Source: an uncultured Alphaproteobacteria bacterium (GTDB lineage Bacteria > Pseudomonadota > Alphaproteobacteria > RF32 > CAG-239). From it: a DNA stretch of 7,102 nucleotides. Shown here piece after piece: positions 1-6,358 of this stretch. How positions within the stretch are numbered: the stretch's first letter is position 1; every line of letters starts with the position of its first letter. The notes beneath the pieces are model-generated. The model ran no database searches, had not been told where the DNA came from, and was given only the letters and a program-made list of their open reading frames with translations. Made by a program: the position numbers and the translations under genes. The DNA lies in NCBI GenBank assembly GCA_944392185.1, contig CALXVW010000079.1, forward strand, positions 1 to 7,102, in the 5' to 3' direction.

Positions 1-7
1 TATCGGC

Positions 8-30
8 AGCTCCCCAAAAGAGGAGTTTTT
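8..30 (+). terminator. Weak hairpin with T-run, possible terminator of an unseen upstream gene
   Basis: AGCTCC (8-13) can pair with GGAGTT (22-27), including one G-T wobble, around an 8-base loop, and Ts continue to 30. This has the shape of a rho-independent terminator for a plus-strand gene ending left of the window. The stem is short, and no upstream gene can be seen to confirm it. It could also be the end of a dispersed intergenic repeat. Confidence 0.3.
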
Positions 31-182
31 ATCTGTAAGGAGCTCTGACACTCCGCAGGAGCAACTCGCGCCTGCGGAAATGATATTAGAGCAGAAAGAT
101 TAAAATGCAATTAATTTATTCGTAAGGGCAAAGATTGCTTGAATATGGCACGGATGTCAGCGAAACGAACATCGTGAGTTGA

Positions 183-220
183 GCGGATTACGGCGGAGTT
201 ATCGGAGTGCGCGTCCGCAC
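183..220. repeat. Degenerate direct repeat, copy B (38 bp)
   Basis: This block matches 252-289 at 33 of 38 positions without gaps, and all five differences are transitions. The core is GCGGATTACGGCGGAGTTA and the block ends in the hairpin GTGCG-CGTC-CGCAC. The two blocks start 69 bp apart, a multiple of three. In the shared frame both read as similar short peptides (ADYGGVIGVRVRT here) but stops separate them, so any coding origin would be a relic. Confidence 0.7.
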
Positions 221-251
221 CAGCTAAGTTTTGCCTCCGGTCGCTTGACCG

Positions 252-289
252 GCGGATCACAGCGGAGTTATCGAGGTGCGCGTTCGCAC
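252..289. repeat. Degenerate direct repeat, copy C (38 bp)
   Basis: This is the second copy of the block at 183-220. Its core is GCGGATCACAGCGGAGTTA and it ends in GTGCG-CGTT-CGCAC. The C-to-T difference falls in the hairpin loop, so the stem is unchanged between copies. It follows directly on the CCGGTC/GACCGG hairpin. The shared frame reads ADHSGVIEVRVRT. Confidence 0.7.
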
Positions 290-318
290 TGCCACTGCCG
301 GCTTCGGTAGCAAGCCGT

Positions 319-352
319 AAAAAAAGCCTCTTCAGATGAAGAGGCTTTTTTT
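319..352. terminator. Bidirectional rho-independent terminator after alaS
   Basis: GCCTCTTC (326-333) pairs perfectly with GAAGAGGC (338-345) around the loop AGAT. Seven As precede the stem (319-325) and seven Ts follow it (346-352), so it should work on both strands. On the minus strand it lies about 30 bases past the alaS stop and is the evident alaS terminator. On the plus strand it would end any transcript crossing the hairpin-rich region to its left. Confidence 0.9.
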
Positions 353-358
353 AGTCTT

Positions 359-377
359 GCGGCTCACACTGGAGTTA
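359..377. repeat. Short partial copy D of the same repeat core
   Basis: GCGGCTCACACTGGAGTTA matches the core of copy C at 16 of 19 positions. It sits between the alaS terminator and the alaS stop codon, so the repeat family flanks the terminator on both sides. A weaker relative (CGGAT..CAGCG) starts near 151. The match is short and could partly be chance. Confidence 0.4.
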
Positions 378-382
378 CGCCT

Positions 383-3019
383 CTAGGCCGTCGCCTGGGT
401 GGATTGTTTGAGAGCTTGGATGGCCTCATTCATACGAGTTGCATCGGGGCCGCCGGTCTGAGCCATGTCAGGCCTTCCGCCGCCACCCTGAGCGCCGACA
501 TAAGGCGCAACAATCTTGATGAGCTCATTGGCAGGGAGTTTGTCTTTCAAATCCTCGCTGACACCGATAACAACCGATGCCTTGCCCTCATTGGCAGTAA
601 ACAGAGCCACCAAAAGATTCTGCGGATATTGAGCCTTGACCTCGTCAACAAAGGCTTTGAGCTCTTTGGTGGAGACATTCTCCAAGATCTTGGCAACAAA
701 ACGAATGCCGTTGACATCTTCATAGTTGTCGGAGTTGTCAGCAGATTTGTTGCTGACAAGTTTCTTCTTGAGCTCAAAGAGTTTAGCTTCCAGCTCTTTC
801 TTTTCTTCCAGAAGTTGGTTAACTCTGGCCTCAATATCATTAACACTGGATTTGAGAGCATGGCTGACTCTGTGGAGCTTGTCTTCAATATCCTGAGAAA
901 ATTTCTCGGCTGCGGCACCGGTCACACATTCCAAACGGCGTACCCCGGCGGCAATGGCACCTTCGCTGACGATATTGAAATAGCCTATATTTCCGGTATG
1001 TTTAACATGAGTACCGCCGCACAATTCTTTGGAGACATCATCGCCAACACAAACAACACGAACTTCATCACCGTATTTTTCACCAAACAAAGCCATGGCG
1101 CCGGATTTAACGGCCTCATCTTGGCTCATCAGCTTGGTGGTAACCGCGTAATCTGCACGAATCATTTTGTTGACGGTATCCTCAAGCTCTCTGATTTCAG
1201 CCTCGGAAATTTGTTTAGGATAGGCAATATCAAAACGCATCCGATCAGCCGCCACCATAGAGCCTTTTTGCGTAACGGTTTTGCCGTATTTATCCTGCAA
1301 AGCGCGGTGGAGCAGGTGGGTAACCGTGTGGTTGCCCTCAATGGCGTGGCGGTTGTCTTCATCAACGTGGAAACATGCAGTGTCACCAACAGAAACAGCA
1401 CCTTTCAAGAGCTTGCAGACATGAACATGAAGACCGTCGAGTTTTTTCTTGGTGTCGGTAACTTGGATTTCAAAATTATCACCGCTGATTGTGCCGATAT
1501 CACCGACCTGTCCGCCCATCTCGCCGTAGAAAGGCGTTTGGTTGGCAAGCAGGTAGAAGTCTCCGCCTTGAACGGATTGAACCTCTTTTCCGTCTTGCAC
1601 CAGAGCGGTGATTTGGCAATCAGATTTAAGGGTATTGTAACCCAAAAATTCGGTTGCTTCGAGTTTTTCTTGGAGCTCAAACCAGATTTTTTCGGTTCCG
1701 GCATCGCCTGATCCGGCCCAGTTTTTGCGGGCTTCTTCTTTTTGGCGAGCCATGGCTTTGTCAAAACCGTCGGTATCAACCTTAATACCTCTGGTTTTTA
1801 AGGCATCTTCGGTCAAATCCAGAGGGAATCCGTAGGTGTCATAGAGCTTGAAAGCAGTTTCACCGTTTAAGGTATCTCCCTCTTTGAGGTGAGAAGATTC
1901 TTCATCTAAAAGTTTAAGACCTTTGTCCATGGTGCGGATAAAACGCTCTTCTTCCAGTTTGATGGTTTCTTTGATAAGCTCCTCGGCAGAGTAAAGTTCA
2001 GGGTAGGCCTCGCCCATTTCCTTTTGCAGGGCAGGCAAGAGCTTGTACATCATTGGCTCATCAACCCCGAGCAAGTGGGCGTGGCGCATGGCGCGGCGCA
2101 TAATACGGCGCAAGACATAGCCGCGGCCTTCATTTGAGGGGAGAACGCCGTCGGCAATAAGAAACGCACTGGCGCGCAGGTGGTCGGCAATAACATTGTG
2201 AGAAGATTGCAGCGGCCCTTTGGGGTCGGAGTTGGCAATATCGGCAATAGCCTTAATCAGATTTTGAAAAAGGTCGATATCATAGTTGGAATGAACACCT
2301 TGCAAAATAGCGGAGATACGCTCCAAACCCATACCGGTATCAATACACTTTTGTTTGAGGTCAATGCGGGTTCCGTCAGGTAAATCTTCAAACTCATCAA
2401 ATACCAGGTTCCAAATTTCGATCCAACGGTCACCGTCTTCTTCGGGTGTTCCGGGCAGCCCGCCCCAAACTTGCTCGCCGTGGTCATAAAAGATTTCGGA
2501 GCAATATCCGCAAGGACCGGTATCACCCATCTGCCAGAAATTATCTTTGGTTTTGATGCCGATAATACGGTCTTCCGGCAGACCGGAAACCTTGCGCCAG
2601 ATATTGCGGGAGACATCATCAGTATGAAAAACGGTAACGGCCAATCTGTCTTTCGGGAGACCGAATTCTTTGGTGACAAGTTCCCAGGCAAAAGCAATGG
2701 CCTCATCTTTGAAATAGTCGCCAAAAGAAAAGTTTCCGAGCATTTCAAAGAAGGTATGGTGGCGCACATCATAGCCGACGCTGTCCAAGTCATTGTGTTT
2801 GCCGCCGGCACGCACGGATTTCTGAGAAGTTGTTGCGCGTTTGAACGGAGCCGTCTCATTGCCGGTAAAGATATTTTTAAACTGCACCATACCTGAGTTT
2901 GTAAACATCAGGGTAGGGTCATTGTTTGGCACCAAAGAAGAAGAAGGAATAATCTTGTGTCCGTTCTTGGCAAAATAATTTAAAAAGGTGTTTCTGATTT
3001 GCTTAACCGTTGTTGTCAT
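383..3019 (-). CDS. alaS: Alanyl-tRNA synthetase, complete
   Basis: This cytosolic class II synthetase attaches alanine to tRNA-Ala and clears mischarged Ser-tRNA and Gly-tRNA. At 878 residues it has the usual bacterial length. The class II catalytic core is at about 1-440, with NNDPTLMFTNSGM near 32-44, HHTFFEMLGNFSFGDYF at 87-103, DTGMGLERI at 227-235 and GRGYVLRRIMRRAMRH near 298-313. The editing domain carries the zinc-site motifs H564-x3-H568 and C667-x3-H671, so editing should be intact. A coiled-coil stretch at about 708-757 leads to the C-terminal DHHA1/C-Ala domain with GGGGRPDMAQTGG (845-857). The ATG start is supported by GGGAAG six bases upstream; the stop is TAG. The gene stands alone, divergent from the SfsA-like gene and followed by a strong terminator. 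The long open frames antisense to it are shadows. Confidence 0.98.
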   Translation of the reverse strand: MTTTVKQIRNTFLNYFAKNGHKIIPSSSLVPNNDPTLMFTNSGMVQFKNIFTGNETAPFKRATTSQKSVRAGGKHNDLDSVGYDVRHHTFFEMLGNFSFGDYFKDEAIAFAWELVTKEFGLPKDRLAVTVFHTDDVSRNIWRKVSGLPEDRIIGIKTKDNFWQMGDTGPCGYCSEIFYDHGEQVWGGLPGTPEEDGDRWIEIWNLVFDEFEDLPDGTRIDLKQKCIDTGMGLERISAILQGVHSNYDIDLFQNLIKAIADIANSDPKGPLQSSHNVIADHLRASAFLIADGVLPSNEGRGYVLRRIMRRAMRHAHLLGVDEPMMYKLLPALQKEMGEAYPELYSAEELIKETIKLEEERFIRTMDKGLKLLDEESSHLKEGDTLNGETAFKLYDTYGFPLDLTEDALKTRGIKVDTDGFDKAMARQKEEARKNWAGSGDAGTEKIWFELQEKLEATEFLGYNTLKSDCQITALVQDGKEVQSVQGGDFYLLANQTPFYGEMGGQVGDIGTISGDNFEIQVTDTKKKLDGLHVHVCKLLKGAVSVGDTACFHVDEDNRHAIEGNHTVTHLLHRALQDKYGKTVTQKGSMVAADRMRFDIAYPKQISEAEIRELEDTVNKMIRADYAVTTKLMSQDEAVKSGAMALFGEKYGDEVRVVCVGDDVSKELCGGTHVKHTGNIGYFNIVSEGAIAAGVRRLECVTGAAAEKFSQDIEDKLHRVSHALKSSVNDIEARVNQLLEEKKELEAKLFELKKKLVSNKSADNSDNYEDVNGIRFVAKILENVSTKELKAFVDEVKAQYPQNLLVALFTANEGKASVVIGVSEDLKDKLPANELIKIVAPYVGAQGGGGRPDMAQTGGPDATRMNEAIQALKQSTQATA

Positions 3020-3057
3020 TTTATACTTCCCGAAATCTTAAAAACATTAACCTCACA

Positions 3058-3086
3058 TTGATAATGCAAACTTGTTCATCTGTCTA
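3058..3086 (-). promoter_or_regulatory. Candidate sigma-70-type promoter of alaS
   Basis: On the minus strand TAGACA (3086 to 3081, five of six matches to TTGACA) is followed by a 17-base spacer and TATCAA (3063 to 3058, four of six to TATAAT). Transcription would begin near 3051, about 30 bases before the alaS start. This is a motif reading only; other AT-rich hexamers lie nearby. Confidence 0.45.
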
Positions 3087-3127
3087 GCAGTTTTTTACAA
3101 AAAAAGCAATTAAAACAACACATATTC

Positions 3128-3153
3128 TTGCCAAATTTAGAAAATCATATAAT
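3128..3153 (+). promoter_or_regulatory. Candidate promoter of the sfsA-like/map/radC cluster
   Basis: A perfect TATAAT (3148-3153) lies 35 bases before the TTG start at 3188. TTGCCA (3128-3133) is the best -35 match but its 14-base spacer is short, so the real -35 contact may be poorer. Transcription would begin near 3160, leaving a leader of under 30 bases. Confidence 0.5.
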
Positions 3154-3187
3154 ATTTCAGATAATTTATATTTAAGAGGAATAAAAA

Positions 3188-3883
3188 TTGGAAATAAAAG
3201 AAGATTTAATTAAAGCCAAAGTGGTTGGAAAATACAACGGTATTATACTGGACGTGAAGTTTGCAGACGATTCTTCTCATCCTGCTTTTTGCGGAGCCTT
3301 TGATATTGCCGAGATGTGCAAGAAAGAAACAATTGTTTATGTCGGGCCGACTTCATTTGGCAATCGAAAAGTGCCATATGAGGTTGAGTTTATGGAAGAA
3401 GGCGGGAGTTTAATATACGCGCGCCCCAACCGCAACAATGATTTGTTTGAAGAAGCTTTTTTGAAAGGGGCTTTACCTGAATTTGCGGAATATGACGAGT
3501 GCCGGCGTTTGGAAGCAGAAGACCATTTGCCGCATATAGATTTTGAACTGAGCAATAAAGCAGGTAAAAAAGCATTTGTATTTGTAACCAATGTTTACCA
3601 TAAATTTGGCGGTAGTGCGGTTTTTCCGATGGAGGTAAACTTCTTTGAGTTGGAGATGTTTGAGGAAATGAGGCGCTTAAGAGCCAAAGGATATGGTACG
3701 TATGCTTTTATGATAGTTCCAAGGTCAGATTGCCAAGATATTAAGTTTAGTTGGAAGTACTCACCTTTAGCGGCAGCCAAAATTTTTGATGAGGCAAAAA
3801 ATGGTTTGAATTTTATCGGTTATGGTTGCAATATAGATAAAAAGAGTGTAACACTGTCACATCTAATGACAATTCAATATTAA
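3188..3883 (+). CDS. Divergent SfsA-family protein with apparently lost nuclease motif
   Basis: This 231-residue protein is close in length to E. coli SfsA and lines up with it throughout. The N-terminal AKVVGKYNGIILDV (10-23) matches SfsA's ATLIQRYKRFLADV, and HIDFEL (116-121) matches RIDFML. GSAVFPMEV (142-150) followed by the MFEEMRRLRAKG helix matches the FPDAVTERG..HLREL region, and a SPLAAAKIFDEA...IGYGCNI ending matches the family C-terminus. SfsA proteins are in the PD-(D/E)xK nuclease-fold clan and are reported to bind nucleic acid. Here D118 is kept, but the usual E-V-K-S-V is replaced by F132-V-T-N-V136, and the conserved C-x-N-T-G near the N-terminus reads C35-G-A-F-D. Nuclease chemistry therefore looks lost. 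The TTG start is chosen because AAGAGGA lies seven bases upstream and no in-frame ATG occurs near it. It is first in a cluster, 17 bases before map. The assignment rests on remembered SfsA sequences. Confidence 0.75.
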   Translation: MEIKEDLIKAKVVGKYNGIILDVKFADDSSHPAFCGAFDIAEMCKKETIVYVGPTSFGNRKVPYEVEFMEEGGSLIYARPNRNNDLFEEAFLKGALPEFAEYDECRRLEAEDHLPHIDFELSNKAGKKAFVFVTNVYHKFGGSAVFPMEVNFFELEMFEEMRRLRAKGYGTYAFMIVPRSDCQDIKFSWKYSPLAAAKIFDEAKNGLNFIGYGCNIDKKSVTLSHLMTIQY

Positions 3884-3900
3884 AGAAGAGGAACAAAACC

Positions 3901-4701
3901 GTGTCTTATAAGCGTAAGGATGGTATCGTTATCCATGATAATCCGGCAGATTTTGAAAAAATGCGTGTAGCCGGCAAATTGGCGGCCGAGTGTTTGGATT
4001 ATATAACCCCCTATGTTGAGGTAGGTGTCACCACCGGCTATTTGGATGATTTGTGCAGAGAATTTATTGTCAAACACGGAGCGATTCCGGCATGCCTCGG
4101 ATATAGGGGCTATCCAAAATCGACCTGCATTTCCATTAATCATGTGATTTGCCACGGTATCCCTGACTATGAGAGAAAATTAGCCGAGGGCGATATCGTC
4201 AATATAGACGTTACGGTGATTGTTGATGGATGGTATGGTGATACCAGCCGCATGTATTATGCCGGCAAGCCCAAGATAAAAGCCAAACGTTTGTGTGACG
4301 TGACCTATGAGTGCATGATGCGGGGAATAGATGTCGTGCGTCCCGGAGCAAGGCTTGGAGATATCGGTGCCGTGATAGAAGAATGGGCGCACAAATATGG
4401 TTATTCTGTTGTTGATATGTTTTGCGGGCATGGGCTTGGCCAGGTTTTTCATGATGAACCCAATGTTATGCATTGCGGTCGCAAAGGAACGGGAGCCTTG
4501 TTGGAGGAGGGGATGTTCTTCACCATCGAGCCAATGATAAACATAGGCAAACCGGATGGTATAATTCTGCAAAACGGTTGGACGGCGGTAACAAGGGATA
4601 AGACCTTGTCCGCGCAGTTTGAACATTCTTTGGCAGTCACCAAAGACGGCTACGAGGTATTTACCTATTCCCCCAAAGGGCTGGATAAGCCGCCATATTA
4701 A
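3901..4701 (+). CDS. map: Type I methionine aminopeptidase
   Basis: It removes the initiator methionine from new proteins with small second residues, acting in the cytosol at the ribosome exit and after deformylation. All five metal ligands of the pita-bread fold are present: D103 (NIDVTV), D114 (GDTSR), H177 (GHGLG), E210 (IEPM) and E241 (EHSLAV). The catalytic histidine H85 is in CHGIP. Each is offset by exactly six from E. coli MetAP numbering, so the core is collinear. At 266 residues it has normal length with no N-terminal zinc-finger extension, and it is therefore the compact type Ia form. GTG is taken as the start because AGAGGA ends eight bases before it and the N-terminus (MSYKRKDGIVIHDNPADFEKMR) fits the family. 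It is the middle gene of the sfsA-like/map/radC cluster, with 17 and 27 bases to its neighbours, so it is probably co-transcribed. Confidence 0.97.
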   Translation: MSYKRKDGIVIHDNPADFEKMRVAGKLAAECLDYITPYVEVGVTTGYLDDLCREFIVKHGAIPACLGYRGYPKSTCISINHVICHGIPDYERKLAEGDIVNIDVTVIVDGWYGDTSRMYYAGKPKIKAKRLCDVTYECMMRGIDVVRPGARLGDIGAVIEEWAHKYGYSVVDMFCGHGLGQVFHDEPNVMHCGRKGTGALLEEGMFFTIEPMINIGKPDGIILQNGWTAVTRDKTLSAQFEHSLAVTKDGYEVFTYSPKGLDKPPY

Positions 4702-4728
4702 TCAAGATACTAGGATTTAGGAACTTTT

Positions 4729-5430
4729 ATGATTAAGACAGAAAAACAACCTGACTACATTGGCCATAGAGAACGCTTAAGACAAAGATTTTTGCTTGGC
4801 AACGGCAATGATATGGCAGATTATGAATTATTAGAGTTAGTGCTGACAATTGCTTTGCCGCGGAGAGATGTCAAGCCCTTAGCCAAGATGTTGATTTCTC
4901 GTTTTGAAAGTTTTGCAGGCGTCATCAATGCACCTAAAGAAGAGTTGATGTCAATTCCCGGCGTAAAAGAAAATACCGTCACGATTTTGAAGGTGATAAA
5001 CGTTGCCGCCCAAAGAACCTCATGGCAGAATTTGAAATCACTTGACGGCCCGATAATCATGAACACTGATTCTCTGATTGATTATTGCCGTTCGGCTATG
5101 TGCTATTCAGATGTAGAGGAGTTTAGGCTGATTTATCTGGATAGTAAATTGCATATTATCGGCCAAGAGATAATGCAAAGAGGCACCATCAACAGTGTAG
5201 CCATTCATCCGAGAGAAGTTCTAAAAGCGGCAATGGCGCATCATGCGTCATCAATCATCATGGTACACAATCATCCCTCCGGCAACGTTCAACCATCAAA
5301 AGCAGATGTTACGATGACGGAACGGATAAACGAGGCTTGTGCATCAGTAGGAATACATTTACTGGATCATTTAATTTTGAGCCGCAGTGAAAGTTATAGT
5401 TTTGCTCAGTATATCAAATTAGGCAAATAA
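4729..5430 (+). CDS. radC: RadC-family JAB/MPN domain protein
   Basis: This 233-residue protein has the standard RadC layout. An N-terminal domain carries GHRERLRQRF (12-21), DYELLELVL (31-39) and a helix-hairpin-helix-like LMSIPGVKENT (73-83). A C-terminal JAB1/MPN metalloprotease-fold domain follows from about residue 110. The JAMM metal site is complete: E131 in EEFRLIYL, then H180-x-H182, S190 and D193 in HNHPSGNVQPSKAD. RGTINSVAIHPREVLKAA (151-168) and LLDHLIL near the end are further family signatures. RadC was once linked to DNA repair, but that role has been withdrawn in E. coli and its true function is uncertain; the metal site predicts hydrolase activity. The ATG is preceded by AGGAA five bases upstream. 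It is last in its cluster, with a terminator directly after the stop. Confidence 0.95.
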   Translation: MIKTEKQPDYIGHRERLRQRFLLGNGNDMADYELLELVLTIALPRRDVKPLAKMLISRFESFAGVINAPKEELMSIPGVKENTVTILKVINVAAQRTSWQNLKSLDGPIIMNTDSLIDYCRSAMCYSDVEEFRLIYLDSKLHIIGQEIMQRGTINSVAIHPREVLKAAMAHHASSIIMVHNHPSGNVQPSKADVTMTERINEACASVGIHLLDHLILSRSESYSFAQYIKLGK

Positions 5431-5458
5431 AAAAAGGCTCCCCGGGAAGGGAGCCTTT
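5431..5458. terminator. Bidirectional terminator between radC and the MarC-family gene
   Basis: GGCTCCC (5436-5442) pairs with GGGAGCC (5449-5455) around CGGGAA, extended by flanking A/T pairs. As on the left (5429-5435) supply the T-tract for the minus-strand gene; the plus-strand T-run is short and interrupted (TTTCGTTTT). It begins directly at the radC stop and lies a few bases past the stop of the opposing gene, so it ends both. Confidence 0.88.
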
Positions 5459-5462
5459 CGTT

Positions 5463-6071
5463 TTAATTATCGGCGCGGATAAACGTGTCAATCAAATGGG
5501 TAAGGTTGCTGGTAAAGAGCTTAACCGAGATGGAAAGCAAAATGATACCGAAAAACTTGCGCACCATATAGAGGATACCGGCGCCGAGCCATTGTTCCAA
5601 ACGTTTGGTAAGTTTGAGAACGATATAGATAACCAGCATATTCGCGGTAACGGCCAATAAGATATTTATGTTATCGTACTGAGAACGGATAGAGATAAGG
5701 GTAGTAAGCGCACCGGCACCGGCGATAAGCGGAAAAACAACCGGAAAGAAGGTTGAGTCTTTAGGGGCATCATCGGTTTCTTGAAAGATTTTAATGTCCA
5801 AAATCATTTCCAAAGCCATAACAAAGATGATAAGAGAGCCGGCAATGGCAAAAGAGGCAATATCAACATTAAACAAGGTCAAAAAAGCCTCTCCGACAAA
5901 GAAGAAGATGATAAACATCATAAAAGAGAGAATGGTGGCTTTTGTGGCATGAATTTTGCGCCCGCGTTTTCTCAAAGCCAAGATGATGGGAATGGAGCCC
6001 GGAATATCGATAATAGCAAAAAGAACGAAGAAAGCGCTGATAAATTCCTGCAGATTAAAATGTCCCAACAT
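5463..6071 (-). CDS. MarC-family integral membrane protein
   Basis: This 202-residue protein is of normal MarC/UPF0056 length, with about six hydrophobic segments near residues 10-33, 46-66, 72-91, 108-128, 135-155 and 170-190. The first segment carries the family signature LFAIIDIPGSIPIILAL (17-33). The fourth has FPLIAGAGALTTLIS (113-127), where many members have a GPG turn. RKFFGIILLSISVKLF (171-186) matches the conserved last segment. MarC proteins lie in the inner membrane. Despite the name, a role in multiple antibiotic resistance was not upheld, and the transported substrate, if any, is unknown. The ATG is supported by AAAGGA seven bases upstream. No clear promoter lies between it and the tRNA terminator, so it may depend on read-through or on an AT-rich -10 (TATATT) there. 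The GAG variant resembles MarC proteins I recall from Bacteroidota. Confidence 0.9.
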   Translation of the reverse strand: MLGHFNLQEFISAFFVLFAIIDIPGSIPIILALRKRGRKIHATKATILSFMMFIIFFFVGEAFLTLFNVDIASFAIAGSLIIFVMALEMILDIKIFQETDDAPKDSTFFPVVFPLIAGAGALTTLISIRSQYDNINILLAVTANMLVIYIVLKLTKRLEQWLGAGILYMVRKFFGIILLSISVKLFTSNLTHLIDTFIRADN

Positions 6072-6104
6072 ATCAAAATCCTTTAAGAAAAAAAATATAA
6101 CTTT

Positions 6105-6132
6105 AAAAAAGCCCGGTAAAGATACCAGGCTT
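6105..6132 (-). terminator. Terminator of the tRNA pair
   Basis: On the minus strand AAGCCTGGTA pairs with TACCGGGCTT (one T-G wobble; plus positions 6123-6132 and 6109-6118) around TCTT, followed by a T-run (As at 6105-6110 on the plus strand). It begins eight bases after the tRNA-Arg 3' end, so it should end the tRNA transcript and partly insulate marC. Confidence 0.85.
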
Positions 6133-6139
6133 GAAGAAG

Positions 6140-6216
6140 TGGCGATCCCGAGAGGATTCGAACCTCTGACCCACAGCTTAGAAGGCTGTTGCTCTATCCA
6201 GCTGAGCTACGGGACC
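6140..6216 (-). tRNA. tRNA-Arg, anticodon TCT
   Basis: The 77-base cloverleaf has acceptor arms GGTCCCG and CGGGATC (one G-T pair), discriminator G and an encoded CCA. The D arm contains TAGCTCAGCTGGATAGAGCA. The anticodon stem ACAGC/GCTGT encloses CTTCTAA, giving anticodon TCT, which reads AGA and AGG. The T arm is AGAGG-TTCGAAT-CCTCT. It lies 20 bases downstream of tRNA-Pro on the same strand, so both are likely cut from one transcript. Confidence 0.97.
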
Positions 6217-6236
6217 ATGGATAGATTTCCAAAGAA

Positions 6237-6313
6237 TGGTCGGGACTATTGGATTCGAACCAACGGCATCTTGCTCCCAAAGCAAGCGCTCTACCAGGCT
6301 GAGCTAAGTCCCG
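6237..6313 (-). tRNA. tRNA-Pro, anticodon TGG
   Basis: The 77-base cloverleaf has perfect acceptor arms CGGGACT/AGTCCCG, discriminator A and an encoded CCA. The anticodon stem CTTGC/GCAAG encloses TTTGGGA, so the anticodon is TGG with G37, as expected for proline. The T arm is GTTGG-TTCGAAT-CCAAT with one G-T pair. It starts with C opposite G72, unlike most bacterial elongator tRNAs but normal for tRNA-Pro. It is the first of a two-tRNA transcript. Confidence 0.97.
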
Positions 6314-6329
6314 ATTCCAGACTGTCCAT

Positions 6330-6358
6330 ATAATTAGCCAAATAAAAATAATTTGCAA
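6330..6358 (-). promoter_or_regulatory. Candidate promoter of the tRNA-Pro/tRNA-Arg transcript
   Basis: On the minus strand TTGCAA (6358 to 6353) is followed by a 17-base AT-rich spacer and AATTAT (6335 to 6330). Transcription would begin a few bases before tRNA-Pro. Each hexamer matches four of six consensus bases, so this is moderate evidence. The -35 box lies inside one arm of the inverted repeat at 6351-6381. Confidence 0.4.

Larger units (their letters stand above)
40..318. other. Hairpin-rich intergenic region without a recognisable gene
   Basis: No credible coding sequence is present; the longest ATG frames are about ten codons. Hairpins visible by eye are: TCCGCAGG/CCTGCGGA (52-59 with 71-78, 8 perfect pairs, 11-base loop); CAC-G-GATGT/ACATCGTG (149-157 with 169-176, one bulged G); GTGCG/CGCAC (207-211 with 216-220); CCGGTC/GACCGG (237-242 with 247-252, loop GCTT); GTGCG/CGCAC (276-280 with 285-289); and CTGCCG/CGGTAG (295-300 with 305-310, one G-T). 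The last competes with CGGCTT/AAGCCG (299-304 with 312-317). This density is unusual for a plain spacer. It may be a structured RNA, a decayed intergenic repeat element, or chance in a locally GC-rich stretch. I see no clear plus-strand promoter feeding it. Confidence 0.5.

Noticed and set aside
145..177. Ten-codon ATG frame in the hairpin-rich region
   Set aside because: There is no ribosome-binding site, and the segment is better explained by the hairpin at 149-176.
183..289. Possible CRISPR array from the repeated blocks
   Set aside because: There are only two clear copies, with imperfect identity and one spacer-like gap that itself holds a hairpin, and no cas gene is near.
404..1711. 435-codon plus-strand open frame antisense to alaS
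   Set aside because: It lies wholly inside a well-supported alaS, has no ribosome site, starts with TTG, and its translation shows no recognisable domain. It is a shadow of the alaS codon pattern.
2257..2859. 200-codon minus-strand frame within alaS
   Set aside because: It overlaps the AlaRS catalytic core in another frame on the same strand; the alaS frame carries all the family motifs, so this one is spurious.
3020..3187. Possible T-box or other riboswitch before alaS
   Set aside because: The leader predicted from the promoter is about 30 bases and shows no stem array, T-box motif or leader terminator.
4180..4626. 148-codon minus-strand frame antisense to map
   Set aside because: It is fully contained in map, which has every catalytic residue, and has no family features of its own.
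5956..6333. 125-codon plus-strand frame across both tRNAs
   Set aside because: Its peptide (IPRGFEPLTHSLEGC and similar) is the familiar false translation of antisense tRNA sequence.
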